From Butyricimonas synergistica DSM 23225 (GTDB taxonomy: Bacteria > Bacteroidota > Bacteroidia > Bacteroidales > Marinifilaceae), in NCBI RefSeq assembly GCF_000379665.1, contig NZ_KB903359.1, positions 221,998 to 285,997 on the forward strand: a stretch of DNA of 64,000 nt. Reading direction: 5' to 3'. The position numbers and the translations under genes are program-made. Position 1 is the first letter of the stretch. Each line of letters opens with the position of its first letter. The notes beneath the pieces are model-generated. The model ran no database searches, was not told where the DNA came from, and saw only the letters and a program-made list of their open reading frames with translations. This document shows positions 26,344 through 35,143 of the stretch, piece after piece.

Positions 26344-28800
26344 TTGTTGTACGCTGACGTCATCATCCCCCTGGGTGTGGAGAGTTTTTTTACTTATTCG
26401 GTACCGGAAGAATATGAACGTTCGGTAACGGTGGGGGCACTTGTGGTTGTTTCGTTCGTGAGAAACAAACGCTACACGGGGGTCATTTACGCGTTACATT
26501 CTAATCCACCCGTGGGGTTCGAGGCTAAACCTATCGAACGGGTGATAGAGGAAGGGTTTGCCCTTTCCGAATCTCATTTGAAGTTTTTGCTGTGGTTGAG
26601 CGAGTACTATATGGCTCCCCCGGGAGAGGTGACCCGGGCGGCGTTGCCTGTCGCCATGCGTCTGGAAAGTTACACGAGCCTTTGCCTGTCGGGAGAATGG
26701 AAAGAGGGAGGGTTTGAGACGGGAGAGTGGAGTCCGGCAGAACGGGAGGTCCTCGGGGTGTTCCGGCAAAACGGGGAGATTTGCATGGCGGAGGTGGAGA
26801 AGCTGTTGCGGAAGAAAGACGTGTACGTGGCGGTGCGCTCTTTGTTGGAACGGGGTGTTATTCACGTGAAAGAGTCCGTGGATGATCTGTTTAAGCCCAA
26901 GTTGGAACGGTTGGTTCGTTGGGCGAGGGAGTTTTCTAACGAAGAGTTGGGGGAGATCATGGATGAGTTGAAGCGGGCGAAGGCGCAACAGAAGATGTTG
27001 TGCGACTGGATTATATATTGCGACGAGAATCACGCGGATTCGTTACCGAGGGCGGAGTTTGCACGGTTGATCGGCAATTCCGCTTCAGCGTTGAAGGGAT
27101 TGTGTGAACGGGGGGTGTTGGAGATCGCGGCGGTTGAGGTAAGCCGTCTGGATAGCGCGGGGGAGGAAATGCGGGACATGCACGCTTTATCCGAGGCGCA
27201 GGAACAGGCGTTGGTGAAGATTCGGGAGGATTTCAAGGAGAAGGATTGCGTGTTGTTGCAGGGGGTGACTTCTTCCGGGAAAACGGAGGTATATATACAT
27301 TTGATAGAAGAAACGATACGGCAGGGGAAACAGGTGTTGTATCTGTTGCCGGAGATCGCGTTGACGGTGCAGATCGTGAAGCGTTTGAGGCGGGTGTTCG
27401 GCGACCGGGTGGGGGTGTATCACTCGGGAATGACGGACAATGCCCGTGCCGAGATGTGGCGCAAACAGAACGGGACGGAGCCTTATCCCGTGGTGCTCGG
27501 TGTGCGTTCCTCTATTTTCTTGCCTTACCGGCGGCTGGGGTTGATTATTGTAGACGAGGAACACGAGGCTTCCTACAAGCAGAAAGAGCCCGCGCCCCGT
27601 TATCACGGGAGGGATGCTGCCATTATGCTTGGCAAGATGAACGGGGCGAAGATTTTGTTGGGGTCTGCCACTCCCTCGTTCGAGAGTTACCAGAACGCCA
27701 TGAGCGGCAAGTACGGTTTCGTGGAGTTGGCTACCCGGTTCGGTGAGGTGATGATGCCGGAGTTGATATTCGTGGACGTGAAAGAGTATCGCCGGAAAAA
27801 GATGATGAAAGGGAGTTTTACACCCGTGTTGCACGAGGAGATGAAACAGGTGTTGGCGAAGGGAATGCAGGTGATCCTGTTCCAGAACAGGCGGGGGTAT
27901 TCTACTTATCTGCAATGTGACCGTTGTGGTTCTGTTTTGAAATGCAAGCATTGCGACGTGAGCATGACTTATTATCGGTTCCGTAACACGTTGAATTGCC
28001 ATTATTGCGGCAGTTTGCGGTCTGTGCCGGCGGTTTGCGAGGAATGCGGTCAGGGGCATTACGTGAATCGTACCCCGGGGACGGAACGGATAGAGGAAGA
28101 GGTGAAGCAGTATTTCCCGGATGCCCGGGTGGCTCGCATGGATTTGGAAGTGATGAGTAATAAAGTGAAATTCCGAGCTTTGATCGACGAGTTCGAGGCG
28201 GGGAATCTGGATATATTGATCGGCACGCAAATGGTGTCCAAGGGGCTGGATTTCGAACGGGTGAAATTGGTCGGGGTGATGGATGCCGATAGTCTGGTTA
28301 GTTTCCCTGATTTCCGGGCGGAAGAAAGGGCTTATGATATGCTGATGCAAGTGAGCGGGCGTAGCGGACGGAAAGGCGAACGGGGGAAAGTGGTTATCCA
28401 GGTTGCCGACCGGGAGAACCGGGTGTACCGATTGGTGAGGAAAGGGAGTTTTCACGGGTTCTACACGTTCTTGTCGCGCGAACGGGAGATGTTTAATTAT
28501 CCTCCTTTTTCTCGATTGATCCAGATTGAGTTGAGGCACACGGACGAGTATTCATTGCGTAACGCTGCCAACGAGTTGGCGAGAAAGTTGCGGGAGCGGT
28601 TGGAACGTCGGGTGTGTGGTCCGGCGGAACCGGAAGTGGGGAGGATTCGGAAGATGTATCGTGTACAGGTGTTAATCAAAGCAGAACAAGGACTCTCTTT
28701 GTCGAAACTGAAGTCTTTTCTCCGGCAGAAATGCGACGAATTGTTAAAAGGAGAAACGGGCAAAGGGTTGAAAATTTATTTCGATATAGACCCGTTGTGA
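26344..28800 (+). CDS. priA: Primosomal protein N' (PriA helicase)
   Basis: 818 residues. Restarts stalled replication forks by loading the replisome. N-terminal 3'-DNA-binding domain (YADVIIPLGVESFFTYSVPE), helicase Walker A GVTSSGKTEVYIHLI, DEEH box in VDEEHEASYKQKE, and the zinc region CDRCGSVLKCKHC, CHYCG, CEECGQGH, with all eight cysteines. Motifs IGTQMVSKGLDF and QVSGRSGRKGE lie near 630-680. No ATG is available: an in-frame TAA lies at 26335-26337 and the first start codons are TTG at 26344 and TTG at 26347, so a TTG start is required. The leader is the inverted-repeat region. Confidence 0.95.
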   Translation: MLYADVIIPLGVESFFTYSVPEEYERSVTVGALVVVSFVRNKRYTGVIYALHSNPPVGFEAKPIERVIEEGFALSESHLKFLLWLSEYYMAPPGEVTRAALPVAMRLESYTSLCLSGEWKEGGFETGEWSPAEREVLGVFRQNGEICMAEVEKLLRKKDVYVAVRSLLERGVIHVKESVDDLFKPKLERLVRWAREFSNEELGEIMDELKRAKAQQKMLCDWIIYCDENHADSLPRAEFARLIGNSASALKGLCERGVLEIAAVEVSRLDSAGEEMRDMHALSEAQEQALVKIREDFKEKDCVLLQGVTSSGKTEVYIHLIEETIRQGKQVLYLLPEIALTVQIVKRLRRVFGDRVGVYHSGMTDNARAEMWRKQNGTEPYPVVLGVRSSIFLPYRRLGLIIVDEEHEASYKQKEPAPRYHGRDAAIMLGKMNGAKILLGSATPSFESYQNAMSGKYGFVELATRFGEVMMPELIFVDVKEYRRKKMMKGSFTPVLHEEMKQVLAKGMQVILFQNRRGYSTYLQCDRCGSVLKCKHCDVSMTYYRFRNTLNCHYCGSLRSVPAVCEECGQGHYVNRTPGTERIEEEVKQYFPDARVARMDLEVMSNKVKFRALIDEFEAGNLDILIGTQMVSKGLDFERVKLVGVMDADSLVSFPDFRAEERAYDMLMQVSGRSGRKGERGKVVIQVADRENRVYRLVRKGSFHGFYTFLSREREMFNYPPFSRLIQIELRHTDEYSLRNAANELARKLRERLERRVCGPAEPEVGRIRKMYRVQVLIKAEQGLSLSKLKSFLRQKCDELLKGETGKGLKIYFDIDPL

Positions 28801-29158
28801 ATGAAATTTTCAAGATTTCTACTTATTGTTAAGTGATAGTGGGGGAAAATAAGCAGTTTTCGAGAGGCTGATTGTTAATAAATGTGCGACAGGAAAGTGT
28901 TAAATGTTAAAATTGTAGTCTTATCTCGGTAATAATCCGTAATTTAAGACGAGATTAAAAATTATTTGGGAAAACCTTAAAGGTTGCATTAACATTATTT
29001 AGTAGCTTTGGTTTTAACATTTGACGGAATAATCTCTATTTTTGGAAAAACGGAAACGGAGATAGGGATTTGAAAAACTCTTTCCCGTAAGTTTGAAACC
29101 GATGTGGTATTTTTGACGTTTAAATATAGTATTATAAATCAATATAAAAATCAATGAT
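28801..29158. other. Intergenic region and leader of the Bat operon
   Basis: 358 bp, no gene seen. A TAGCTTTG at 29003-29010 is the best promoter for the following operon and leaves an untranslated leader of about 140 nt. TTG at 28984-28986 is spaced 16 bp from it, a little short. Confidence 0.5.
29003..29010 (+). promoter_or_regulatory. -7 element of the Bat operon
   Basis: TAGCTTTG matches TAnnTTTG; the partial -33 element GGTTG ends at 28986. Confidence 0.5.
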
Positions 29159-30151
29159 ATGAATACGGTTGATATCAAAGCATTGAACGAGCGCATACAA
29201 CAAGAGAGTTCTTTTGTCGATATGATTAACATGGAGATGAACAAGGTGATTGTCGGACAAAAGCACCTGGTGGAAGGACTTATGATCGGTATGCTTTCTA
29301 ATGGGCATATTTTATTAGAGGGAGTTCCCGGGTTGGCAAAAACTTTGGCGATCAATACCTTGGCACATATTATTAATGCTAAATTTAGTCGAATCCAGTT
29401 TACCCCGGACTTGTTGCCCGCCGACGTTGTGGGTACGATGATCTACTCCCAGAAGAAAGAGGAGTTTGTGGTAAAGAAAGGTCCTATTTTCGCTAATTTT
29501 ATCCTGGCGGATGAAATTAACCGTGCCCCGGCAAAGGTGCAATCCGCTTTGCTTGAGGCTATGCAGGAACGCCAGGTGACGATCGGGGATATGACTTACA
29601 AGTTGGACGAGCCTTTCCTGGTAATGGCTACGCAAAACCCGATCGAGCAGGAAGGTACTTACCCGTTGCCGGAAGCGCAAGTCGACCGTTTCATGTTGAA
29701 GGTGGTGATCGATTACCCGAAGAAAGACGAGGAAAAATTGATTGTTCGCCAGAATTTGGAAAAGACTTTCCCGGTGTCCAATACGATTCTTCAACCGGAA
29801 GATATTTTGCGTGCCCGTGAAGTGGTGAAAGAAGTTTATTTGGACGAGAAAATTGAAAAATATATCGTGGATATCGTGTTCGCGACTCGTTACCCGCAGG
29901 AACACGGGTTGGAAAAATTTGTTTCCATGATCGCTTACGGTGCTTCACCCCGTGCTAGTATCAGTTTGGCGAAGGCGGCACAGGCTTACGCGTTCATCAA
30001 ACGCCGCGGGTACGTGATCCCGGAGGATGTGCGTGCCGTTTGCCATGATGTGTTGCGCCACCGTATTGGTTTGAGCTATGAGGCTGAAGCTAATAACCTG
30101 ACGAGTGAGGATATTATCAGCGAAATTTTGAACACGGTAGAGGTGCCTTAG
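29159..30151 (+). CDS. moxR: MoxR-family AAA+ ATPase of the Bat operon
   Basis: 330 residues. Walker A GVPGLAKT near residues 55-62, Walker B FILADEINRAPAKVQSALLE, sensor ATQNPIEQEGTYPLPEAQ, and the lid domain at the C-terminus. Family knowledge: MoxR ATPases act as chaperones that mature VWA-domain partners; here the partners are the DUF58 protein and BatA/BatB encoded just downstream. The operon (moxR, DUF58, BatD-like, batA-E) was linked to aerotolerance in Bacteroides fragilis. First gene of the operon, followed by a repeat-filled 129-bp gap. Confidence 0.93.
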   Translation: MNTVDIKALNERIQQESSFVDMINMEMNKVIVGQKHLVEGLMIGMLSNGHILLEGVPGLAKTLAINTLAHIINAKFSRIQFTPDLLPADVVGTMIYSQKKEEFVVKKGPIFANFILADEINRAPAKVQSALLEAMQERQVTIGDMTYKLDEPFLVMATQNPIEQEGTYPLPEAQVDRFMLKVVIDYPKKDEEKLIVRQNLEKTFPVSNTILQPEDILRAREVVKEVYLDEKIEKYIVDIVFATRYPQEHGLEKFVSMIAYGASPRASISLAKAAQAYAFIKRRGYVIPEDVRAVCHDVLRHRIGLSYEAEANNLTSEDIISEILNTVEVP

Positions 30152-30280
30152 TAATTTAAAATTGAAAGTTGAAAATTGAAAATGAAATGATTTTCAGTTT
30201 GAGATTTTCGATCGAAGGACGTGGCGGCTTTGTGCGGCTGGAATCTAAAATCTAAAATCGATAAATCTAAAATTAATAAG

Positions 30281-31159
30281 GTGGAGACTTCAGATTTATT
30301 AAAACGTGTTAGGCAGATCGAGATAAAGACGCGGGGATTGTCGAGCAATATTTTCGCGGGGGAATACCACACGGCTTTCAAGGGTCGGGGAATGACGTTC
30401 AGTGAGGTGCGGGCGTACCAGTACGGGGACGATATCCGTAGTATCGACTGGAACGTGACTGCCCGTTACAATCATCCCTACGTGAAGATATTCGAGGAGG
30501 AACGCGAACTGACGGTGATGTTGCTGATCGACGTGAGTGCCTCGCGTAATTTCGGAACTGTCTCGAAGCTGAAAAAGAACCAGATCACGGAGATCGCGGC
30601 TGTGCTGGCTTTCTCGGCGATCCAGAATAATGATAAGATCGGGGTGATTTTCTTCTCGGATCAAATCGAGAAGTTTATCCCGCCGAAGAAGGGACGTACG
30701 CATATCCTGCATATAATTCGGGAATTGGTAGATTTCTACCCGGAACGTAAGCAGACCAATATAGCGATGGCTTTGCAATACTTGACGAATGCCATCAAGA
30801 AGCGTTGCACTTGTTTTCTGATTTCAGATTTTATGGACGAACATGATTTCGAGCATCCTTTGATGATCGCGAACAAGAAGCACGATTTGGTGGCTTTGCA
30901 ATTGTACGACCGCCGGGAGAAGGTGTTGCCGCCCGTGGGATTGATGTACTTGACGGATGCGGAAACGGGCGAAAGCGTGTGGGTGGATACAGCCGACAAA
31001 AAGGTTCGGGATCAGTTCGAGGCGTATGCCCTGGAACGGGACAAGGAATTGGATCGGATATTCAAGCATGCCGGGGTGGATATGGCATCCATCAGTGCCG
31101 ATGAAGATTACGTGAGGTCGTTGATCGCGTTGTTCAAGAGAAGAGGGGCTGGCTATTAA
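30281..31159 (+). CDS. DUF58 protein (VWA-like) of the Bat operon
   Basis: 292 residues if started at the GTG at 30281 (then ETSDLLKRVRQIEIKTRG); the 20 in-frame codons upstream are built from the dispersed ATCTAAA tract and are unlikely to be coding. The DUF58 motif GRGMTFSEVRAYQYGDDIRS then IDWNVTAR is near residues 37-65. The following VWA fold has LLIDVSASRNFG, a degenerate DxSxS metal site, and FLISDFMDEHDF. Probably a cytoplasmic client of the MoxR ATPase. The next gene follows directly. Confidence 0.9.
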   Translation: METSDLLKRVRQIEIKTRGLSSNIFAGEYHTAFKGRGMTFSEVRAYQYGDDIRSIDWNVTARYNHPYVKIFEEERELTVMLLIDVSASRNFGTVSKLKKNQITEIAAVLAFSAIQNNDKIGVIFFSDQIEKFIPPKKGRTHILHIIRELVDFYPERKQTNIAMALQYLTNAIKKRCTCFLISDFMDEHDFEHPLMIANKKHDLVALQLYDRREKVLPPVGLMYLTDAETGESVWVDTADKKVRDQFEAYALERDKELDRIFKHAGVDMASISADEDYVRSLIALFKRRGAGY

Positions 31160-31186
31160 TTGAAAATTGAAAATGGAGAATTGAAA

Positions 31187-32215
31187 ATGAAAAATAGAGT
31201 TGTTCTATTCGTAATATTGCTATTGTCCGGTATCGGGGGATTGAAGGCGCAGAGCAGGGAATACGCGGCAGAGCTCGACACCAATTATATCATGATTGGT
31301 GACCAGATCAATTTCAGAATGAAAGTAAAGGCGGAACCGGGATTGAAAATCGTGTTCCCTCAATTGAAAGACACGTTGACCAAGGGGGTGGAGATTATTT
31401 CCGGTCCTGTCCGGGATTCGATCAAGGAGAGTGACGGTCGGATGCTCGTGCAGGAAAGTTACGTGATTACCTCTTTTGATTCTGGGGTGTTCATGATTCC
31501 TCCCATGCCGATCGAGATACAGCAGGAAAGCTATAACAATACTCTGCGGACAGACCCGCTGGAGTTGATCGTGAATACTTTCGTGGTCGATCCGCAAAAG
31601 GGGAATTTCGATATCGTGATGCCTTTGGCTGCGCCTTGGACGTTTGCCGAGATATTGCCTTATTTGTTATGGACGTTGTTGGTCGTTGTGGTCATATTAT
31701 TGGTTATCTGGATTATCAAGTTTAGAAAATCCCGTAAGACTTTGTTCGGTCACGAGAAACCGGCTATACCTCCGTACGTGCTTGCCATGAAGGCTTTGGA
31801 AGAAATTAAGAAAGAGAAATTGTGGCAAAGCGGCAAGACGAAAGAGTATTACACGCAGTTGACCGATATAATCCGGAATTATTTGGACGGGGAGTTAGGT
31901 ATTTCGGCGATGGAACAAACTTCTTTCGAGACGTTGAAGGCGTTGGAGAAATGCGAGCAGGTGAATGCCAAGCAACGGGATAAATTGGCGGATATGTTCG
32001 AGACTGCCGATTTCGTGAAGTTTGCTAAGGCTGAGCCTTTGCAGGACGAGAATGTGCGCAATTTGGATATCGCTTATGATTTCGTGCAAGAGACGAATGA
32101 CACGATCCGGGAGGCGAACGAGAAAGAGCGTCTGGAGCAGGAGTTGAGGGAACAGCAGGAACGAGAGGCCGCGGAGGCGACAAAGCAAGAAGGGGAGAAA
32201 AATCATGAAATCTAA
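31187..32215 (+). CDS. BatD-like signal-anchored membrane protein
   Basis: 342 residues from ATG 31187 (MKNRVVLFVILLLSGIGGLKAQ, a signal peptide). The upstream in-frame ATG at 31160 would add MKIENGELK, which is the dispersed attgaaaatgga repeat translated, so it is not used. A periplasmic beta-rich domain covers about residues 25-155. One strong membrane helix follows (ILPYLLWTLLVVVVILLVIW), then a cytoplasmic helical domain with NYLDGELGISAMEQTSFETL. The glutamate-rich C-terminus may form a coiled coil. Equivalent genes occur at this place in Bacteroidales Bat operons; the molecular role is unknown. Confidence 0.82.
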   Translation: MKNRVVLFVILLLSGIGGLKAQSREYAAELDTNYIMIGDQINFRMKVKAEPGLKIVFPQLKDTLTKGVEIISGPVRDSIKESDGRMLVQESYVITSFDSGVFMIPPMPIEIQQESYNNTLRTDPLELIVNTFVVDPQKGNFDIVMPLAAPWTFAEILPYLLWTLLVVVVILLVIWIIKFRKSRKTLFGHEKPAIPPYVLAMKALEEIKKEKLWQSGKTKEYYTQLTDIIRNYLDGELGISAMEQTSFETLKALEKCEQVNAKQRDKLADMFETADFVKFAKAEPLQDENVRNLDIAYDFVQETNDTIREANEKERLEQELREQQEREAAEATKQEGEKNHEI

Positions 32216-32232
32216 AATCTAAAATTGAGAAT

Positions 32233-33225
32233 ATGTTTGGATATGAATTTGCAAACCCCGAATACTTTTGGTTATTGTTGGTACTGGTACCGATGATAGT
32301 CTGGTATATTTTCAAGGAGAAGCAATCGCACGCCGATATGAAGTTTTCTTCTATCCGGGTGTTTAAGCTGATGAAGCGGGGAAATCGGATCTGGTTGCGT
32401 CATTTGTTGTTCGCGGCAAGAGTGATCGCCATCGTGTTTCTGGTGTTTGCTTTGGCTAGACCGCAATCCAGTTCGAGTTGGCAAACGTATAATAGCGAAG
32501 GTATAGATATTATGTTGGCTTTGGATATTTCCGGTAGTATGTTGGCGCGGGATTTTACTCCCGACCGACTGGAAGCAGCCAAGGAAGTAGCCACGAATTT
32601 TATACAGGAACGTCCGCAGGACCGGATCGGGTTGGTCGTATTCAGCGGGGAGAGTTTCACGCAGAGTCCCTTGACGACGGATCAGGCGGTGCTGATCAAC
32701 GTGATGAAAGATATTCGTAGCGGAATGATTGAGGATGGTACGGCTATCGGGTTGGGGTTGGCAAACGCGGTCAACCGTTTGAAAGACAGTAAGGCAAAGT
32801 CGAAGGTGGTCATTTTGTTGACTGACGGTATCAATAACCGGGGATCAATCGCTCCCATGACGGCTGCGGAGTTGGCGAAGACTTTCGGTATCCGGGTGTA
32901 CACGATTGGCGTGGGATCGTTGGGGGAGGCTCCTTATCCCGTGCAAACACCTTTCGGCGTGCAATTGCAACGGATGCCGGTGGAGATAGATGAAGATGTC
33001 CTGACTCAAATCGCCGATATGACCGGGGGTAAATATTTCCGAGCCACGGATAACAAGAAGCTGGAACAGATATATCAAGAGATTGATAAATTGGAGAAAA
33101 GTAAGGTGGAAGTGAAACATTTCAGCCGGAAGAACGAGCAGTTTTTCTATTTTGCTTTGATCGGAGCTTTGTTGTTGATTCTGGAAGCGTTAGGCAGATA
33201 CACGTTATTGAGGAAAATTCCATAG
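32233..33225 (+). CDS. batA: Aerotolerance VWA protein BatA
   Basis: 330 residues. The N-terminal aerotolerance-regulator segment FANPEYFWLLLVLVPMIVWY gives the first membrane helix, with a second near residues 55-75. The VWA domain opens IMLALDISGSMLARDFTPDR with an intact MIDAS DxSxS, has SPLTTDQAV and VVILLTDGINNRGSI, and a final helix (FFYFALIGALLLILEAL) anchors the C-terminus. The VWA domain should face the periplasm. Start ATG follows an ATCTAAA tract. Confidence 0.95.
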   Translation: MFGYEFANPEYFWLLLVLVPMIVWYIFKEKQSHADMKFSSIRVFKLMKRGNRIWLRHLLFAARVIAIVFLVFALARPQSSSSWQTYNSEGIDIMLALDISGSMLARDFTPDRLEAAKEVATNFIQERPQDRIGLVVFSGESFTQSPLTTDQAVLINVMKDIRSGMIEDGTAIGLGLANAVNRLKDSKAKSKVVILLTDGINNRGSIAPMTAAELAKTFGIRVYTIGVGSLGEAPYPVQTPFGVQLQRMPVEIDEDVLTQIADMTGGKYFRATDNKKLEQIYQEIDKLEKSKVEVKHFSRKNEQFFYFALIGALLLILEALGRYTLLRKIP

Positions 33226-33279
33226 GATTGAGCGATTGGGAGATTTTATAAATTATTAAATCTAAAAATTGATAAGGTT

Positions 33280-34332
33280 ATGTTTAGGTTTGCACATCCT
33301 GATTTATTATACTTGCTGATAGTAATTCCTTTACTAATCGTATTTTACGTGGTAGCTAGGATACGCAAGAAGAAGGCAATAGCAGAATTCGGGAATCCGG
33401 AATTGTTGGCAACGTTGATGCCATTGCAATCGCCGAAGCGGGCTACGTGGAAGTTCGTTATGGTATTGATCGCTTTGTTTTTTGTCATTCTTGGGGTGGC
33501 GGCACCGCAGTTCGGTTCCAAGTTACAGCAGGTGAAGAAGGAAGGCGTGGAGTTGATTATTGCGTTGGATGTGTCTAATTCCATGCTGGCGCAGGATATC
33601 AAGCCAAGCCGGTTGGATGCGGCGAAACAAGCTATTTCCCGGATGGTGGAAAAGTTGAGTGATGACAAGGTGGGGTTGATCGTGTTTGCCGGGGATGCGT
33701 ACGTGCAGTTACCGATCACGACGGATTATTCTTCAGCTAAATTGTTCTTGTCGGGCATCAACACGGATATAGTTCCGATTCAGGGAACGGCGATCGGAAC
33801 GGCGATTGATTTGGCTGCCAAGTCTTTTACGTCGAATACGGAAGCCTCGAAAGCGATCATTGTCATCACGGATGGCGAGAATCATGAGGATGACGCGATT
33901 GCCGCGGCAAAGGCTGCTCGAGAAAAAGGAATATACGTGCACACGATAGGAATGGGATTGGCACAGGGAGCTCCTATCCCGGAGAAAGGTAATCCCGGTC
34001 AGTATATGAGGGATGGAAGCGGTAATCCCGTTATTTCCAAACTGGACGAGCAGACATTGAAGGAGATTGCTAAAGCGGGTGAAGGTATTTTTGTTCGGGC
34101 AAGTAATTCCAACGTGGGGTTGAATACCTTGTTGGATGAAATCAACCGGATGGATAAGACCTTGCTGGAAGAACGGGTATTCGCGGATTACGCGGATAAA
34201 TACCAGTATTTCTTGATAATGGCATTGATTTTTATTCTATTGGATTTCATGATATTGGGACGTAAGAATAAGAATTTCTTGAAGATTAATATCTTCGGTA
34301 CGGAAGAAAAGCGTGTTGAAGGTAGTCGATAA
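33280..34332 (+). CDS. batB: Aerotolerance VWA protein BatB
   Basis: 350 residues, paralogous to BatA with the same layout: HPDLLYLLIVIPLLIVFYVV helix, a second helix near 57-75, VWA domain with LIIALDVSNSMLAQDIKPSR (intact MIDAS), TTDYSSAKLFL, AIIVITDGENHEDDA, and a C-terminal helix (YFLIMALIFILLDFMIL). BatA and BatB probably form a complex in the inner membrane. Short spacing to batC. Confidence 0.95.
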   Translation: MFRFAHPDLLYLLIVIPLLIVFYVVARIRKKKAIAEFGNPELLATLMPLQSPKRATWKFVMVLIALFFVILGVAAPQFGSKLQQVKKEGVELIIALDVSNSMLAQDIKPSRLDAAKQAISRMVEKLSDDKVGLIVFAGDAYVQLPITTDYSSAKLFLSGINTDIVPIQGTAIGTAIDLAAKSFTSNTEASKAIIVITDGENHEDDAIAAAKAAREKGIYVHTIGMGLAQGAPIPEKGNPGQYMRDGSGNPVISKLDEQTLKEIAKAGEGIFVRASNSNVGLNTLLDEINRMDKTLLEERVFADYADKYQYFLIMALIFILLDFMILGRKNKNFLKINIFGTEEKRVEGSR

Positions 34333-34350
34333 ACATTGAAATGGAGTGAT

Positions 34351-35094
34351 ATGGTGAAAGTTTTAATGACAATGATACTAGCGGTAATGGTGAGTAGCCC
34401 GTTATTCGCGCAGCAGGAACGGAAGTTTATCCGGGGTGGAAATGACTTGTTCAATAAGCAGGACTTCGAGAAAGCCGAGGTGGAATACCGCAAGGCGTTG
34501 GACACGGAAGTGAAGTCCTACGAGGGAGCTTTCAATCTCGGGGATGCTTTGTACAAGCAAAAGAAGTATGATGAGGCGTTGCAACAATTCCAATCTTTGG
34601 CTCAGAACGAGAAGGACAAGGAGAAATTGGGCGAGTTGTATCATAATATTGGGAATACTCTTTTGTCGATGAATAAATTGGACGAGAGTATTGAGGCTTA
34701 CAAACAATCGTTGAGGAATCGCCCCAATTCGCAGGAAACGAAATATAATCTGGAATTTGCCCGTAAGATGAAGCAGGATCAGGAGAATAAAGATCAGAAT
34801 AAAGATCAAAATCAGGATCAGAACAAAGACCAGAATAAGGATCAAAACAAAGACCAGAATAAAGATCAGCAAGACCAGAATAAGGATCAACAAAATAAAG
34901 ATCAGCAAAACAAGGATCAACAGGATAAGAAAGACCAGCAGCAACAACAGCAGCAGCCTAAAATATCCAAAGAGGATGCCGAACGTTTGCTGGAAGCTTT
35001 AGAGGCTGATGAGCAAAAAACACAGGAAAAAGTACAAAAAGATAAAGCCCAGACGCAGAAAGCGAAAAAGATGAAGATTGAGAAAAATTGGTAA
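34351..35094 (+). CDS. batC: TPR protein BatC with KDQN repeats
   Basis: 247 residues from ATG 34351 (MVKVLMTMILAVMVSSPLFA signal peptide); the in-frame TTG at 34336 is not needed. Three TPR units cover about residues 25-140 (FNKQDFEKAEVEYRKAL; YDEALQQFQSLAQNE; MNKLDESIEAYKQSLRNRPN). Next comes a low-complexity array of KDQN/KDQQ units (about residues 145-205, coded by 34785-34940), then a charged KISKEDAERLLEALEADEQ segment. Periplasmic; the repeats are probably a flexible spacer. The array is long compared with other BatC proteins I know of. Confidence 0.92.
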   Translation: MVKVLMTMILAVMVSSPLFAQQERKFIRGGNDLFNKQDFEKAEVEYRKALDTEVKSYEGAFNLGDALYKQKKYDEALQQFQSLAQNEKDKEKLGELYHNIGNTLLSMNKLDESIEAYKQSLRNRPNSQETKYNLEFARKMKQDQENKDQNKDQNQDQNKDQNKDQNKDQNKDQQDQNKDQQNKDQQNKDQQDKKDQQQQQQQPKISKEDAERLLEALEADEQKTQEKVQKDKAQTQKAKKMKIEKNW

Positions 35095-35143
35095 TTTTGC
35101 AGAATGAGTCAAAGGGTATAACAGAATCAAAAGAATAAAACAG

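Noticed and set aside
28860-28990. Hairpin in the moxR leader
   Set aside because: Only short, gapped pairing (TCTTA/TAAGA); not enough to call a structure.
30221-30280. Upstream start of the DUF58 gene
   Set aside because: The extra codons are the dispersed ATCTAAA tract; DUF58 proteins begin near the GTG at 30281.
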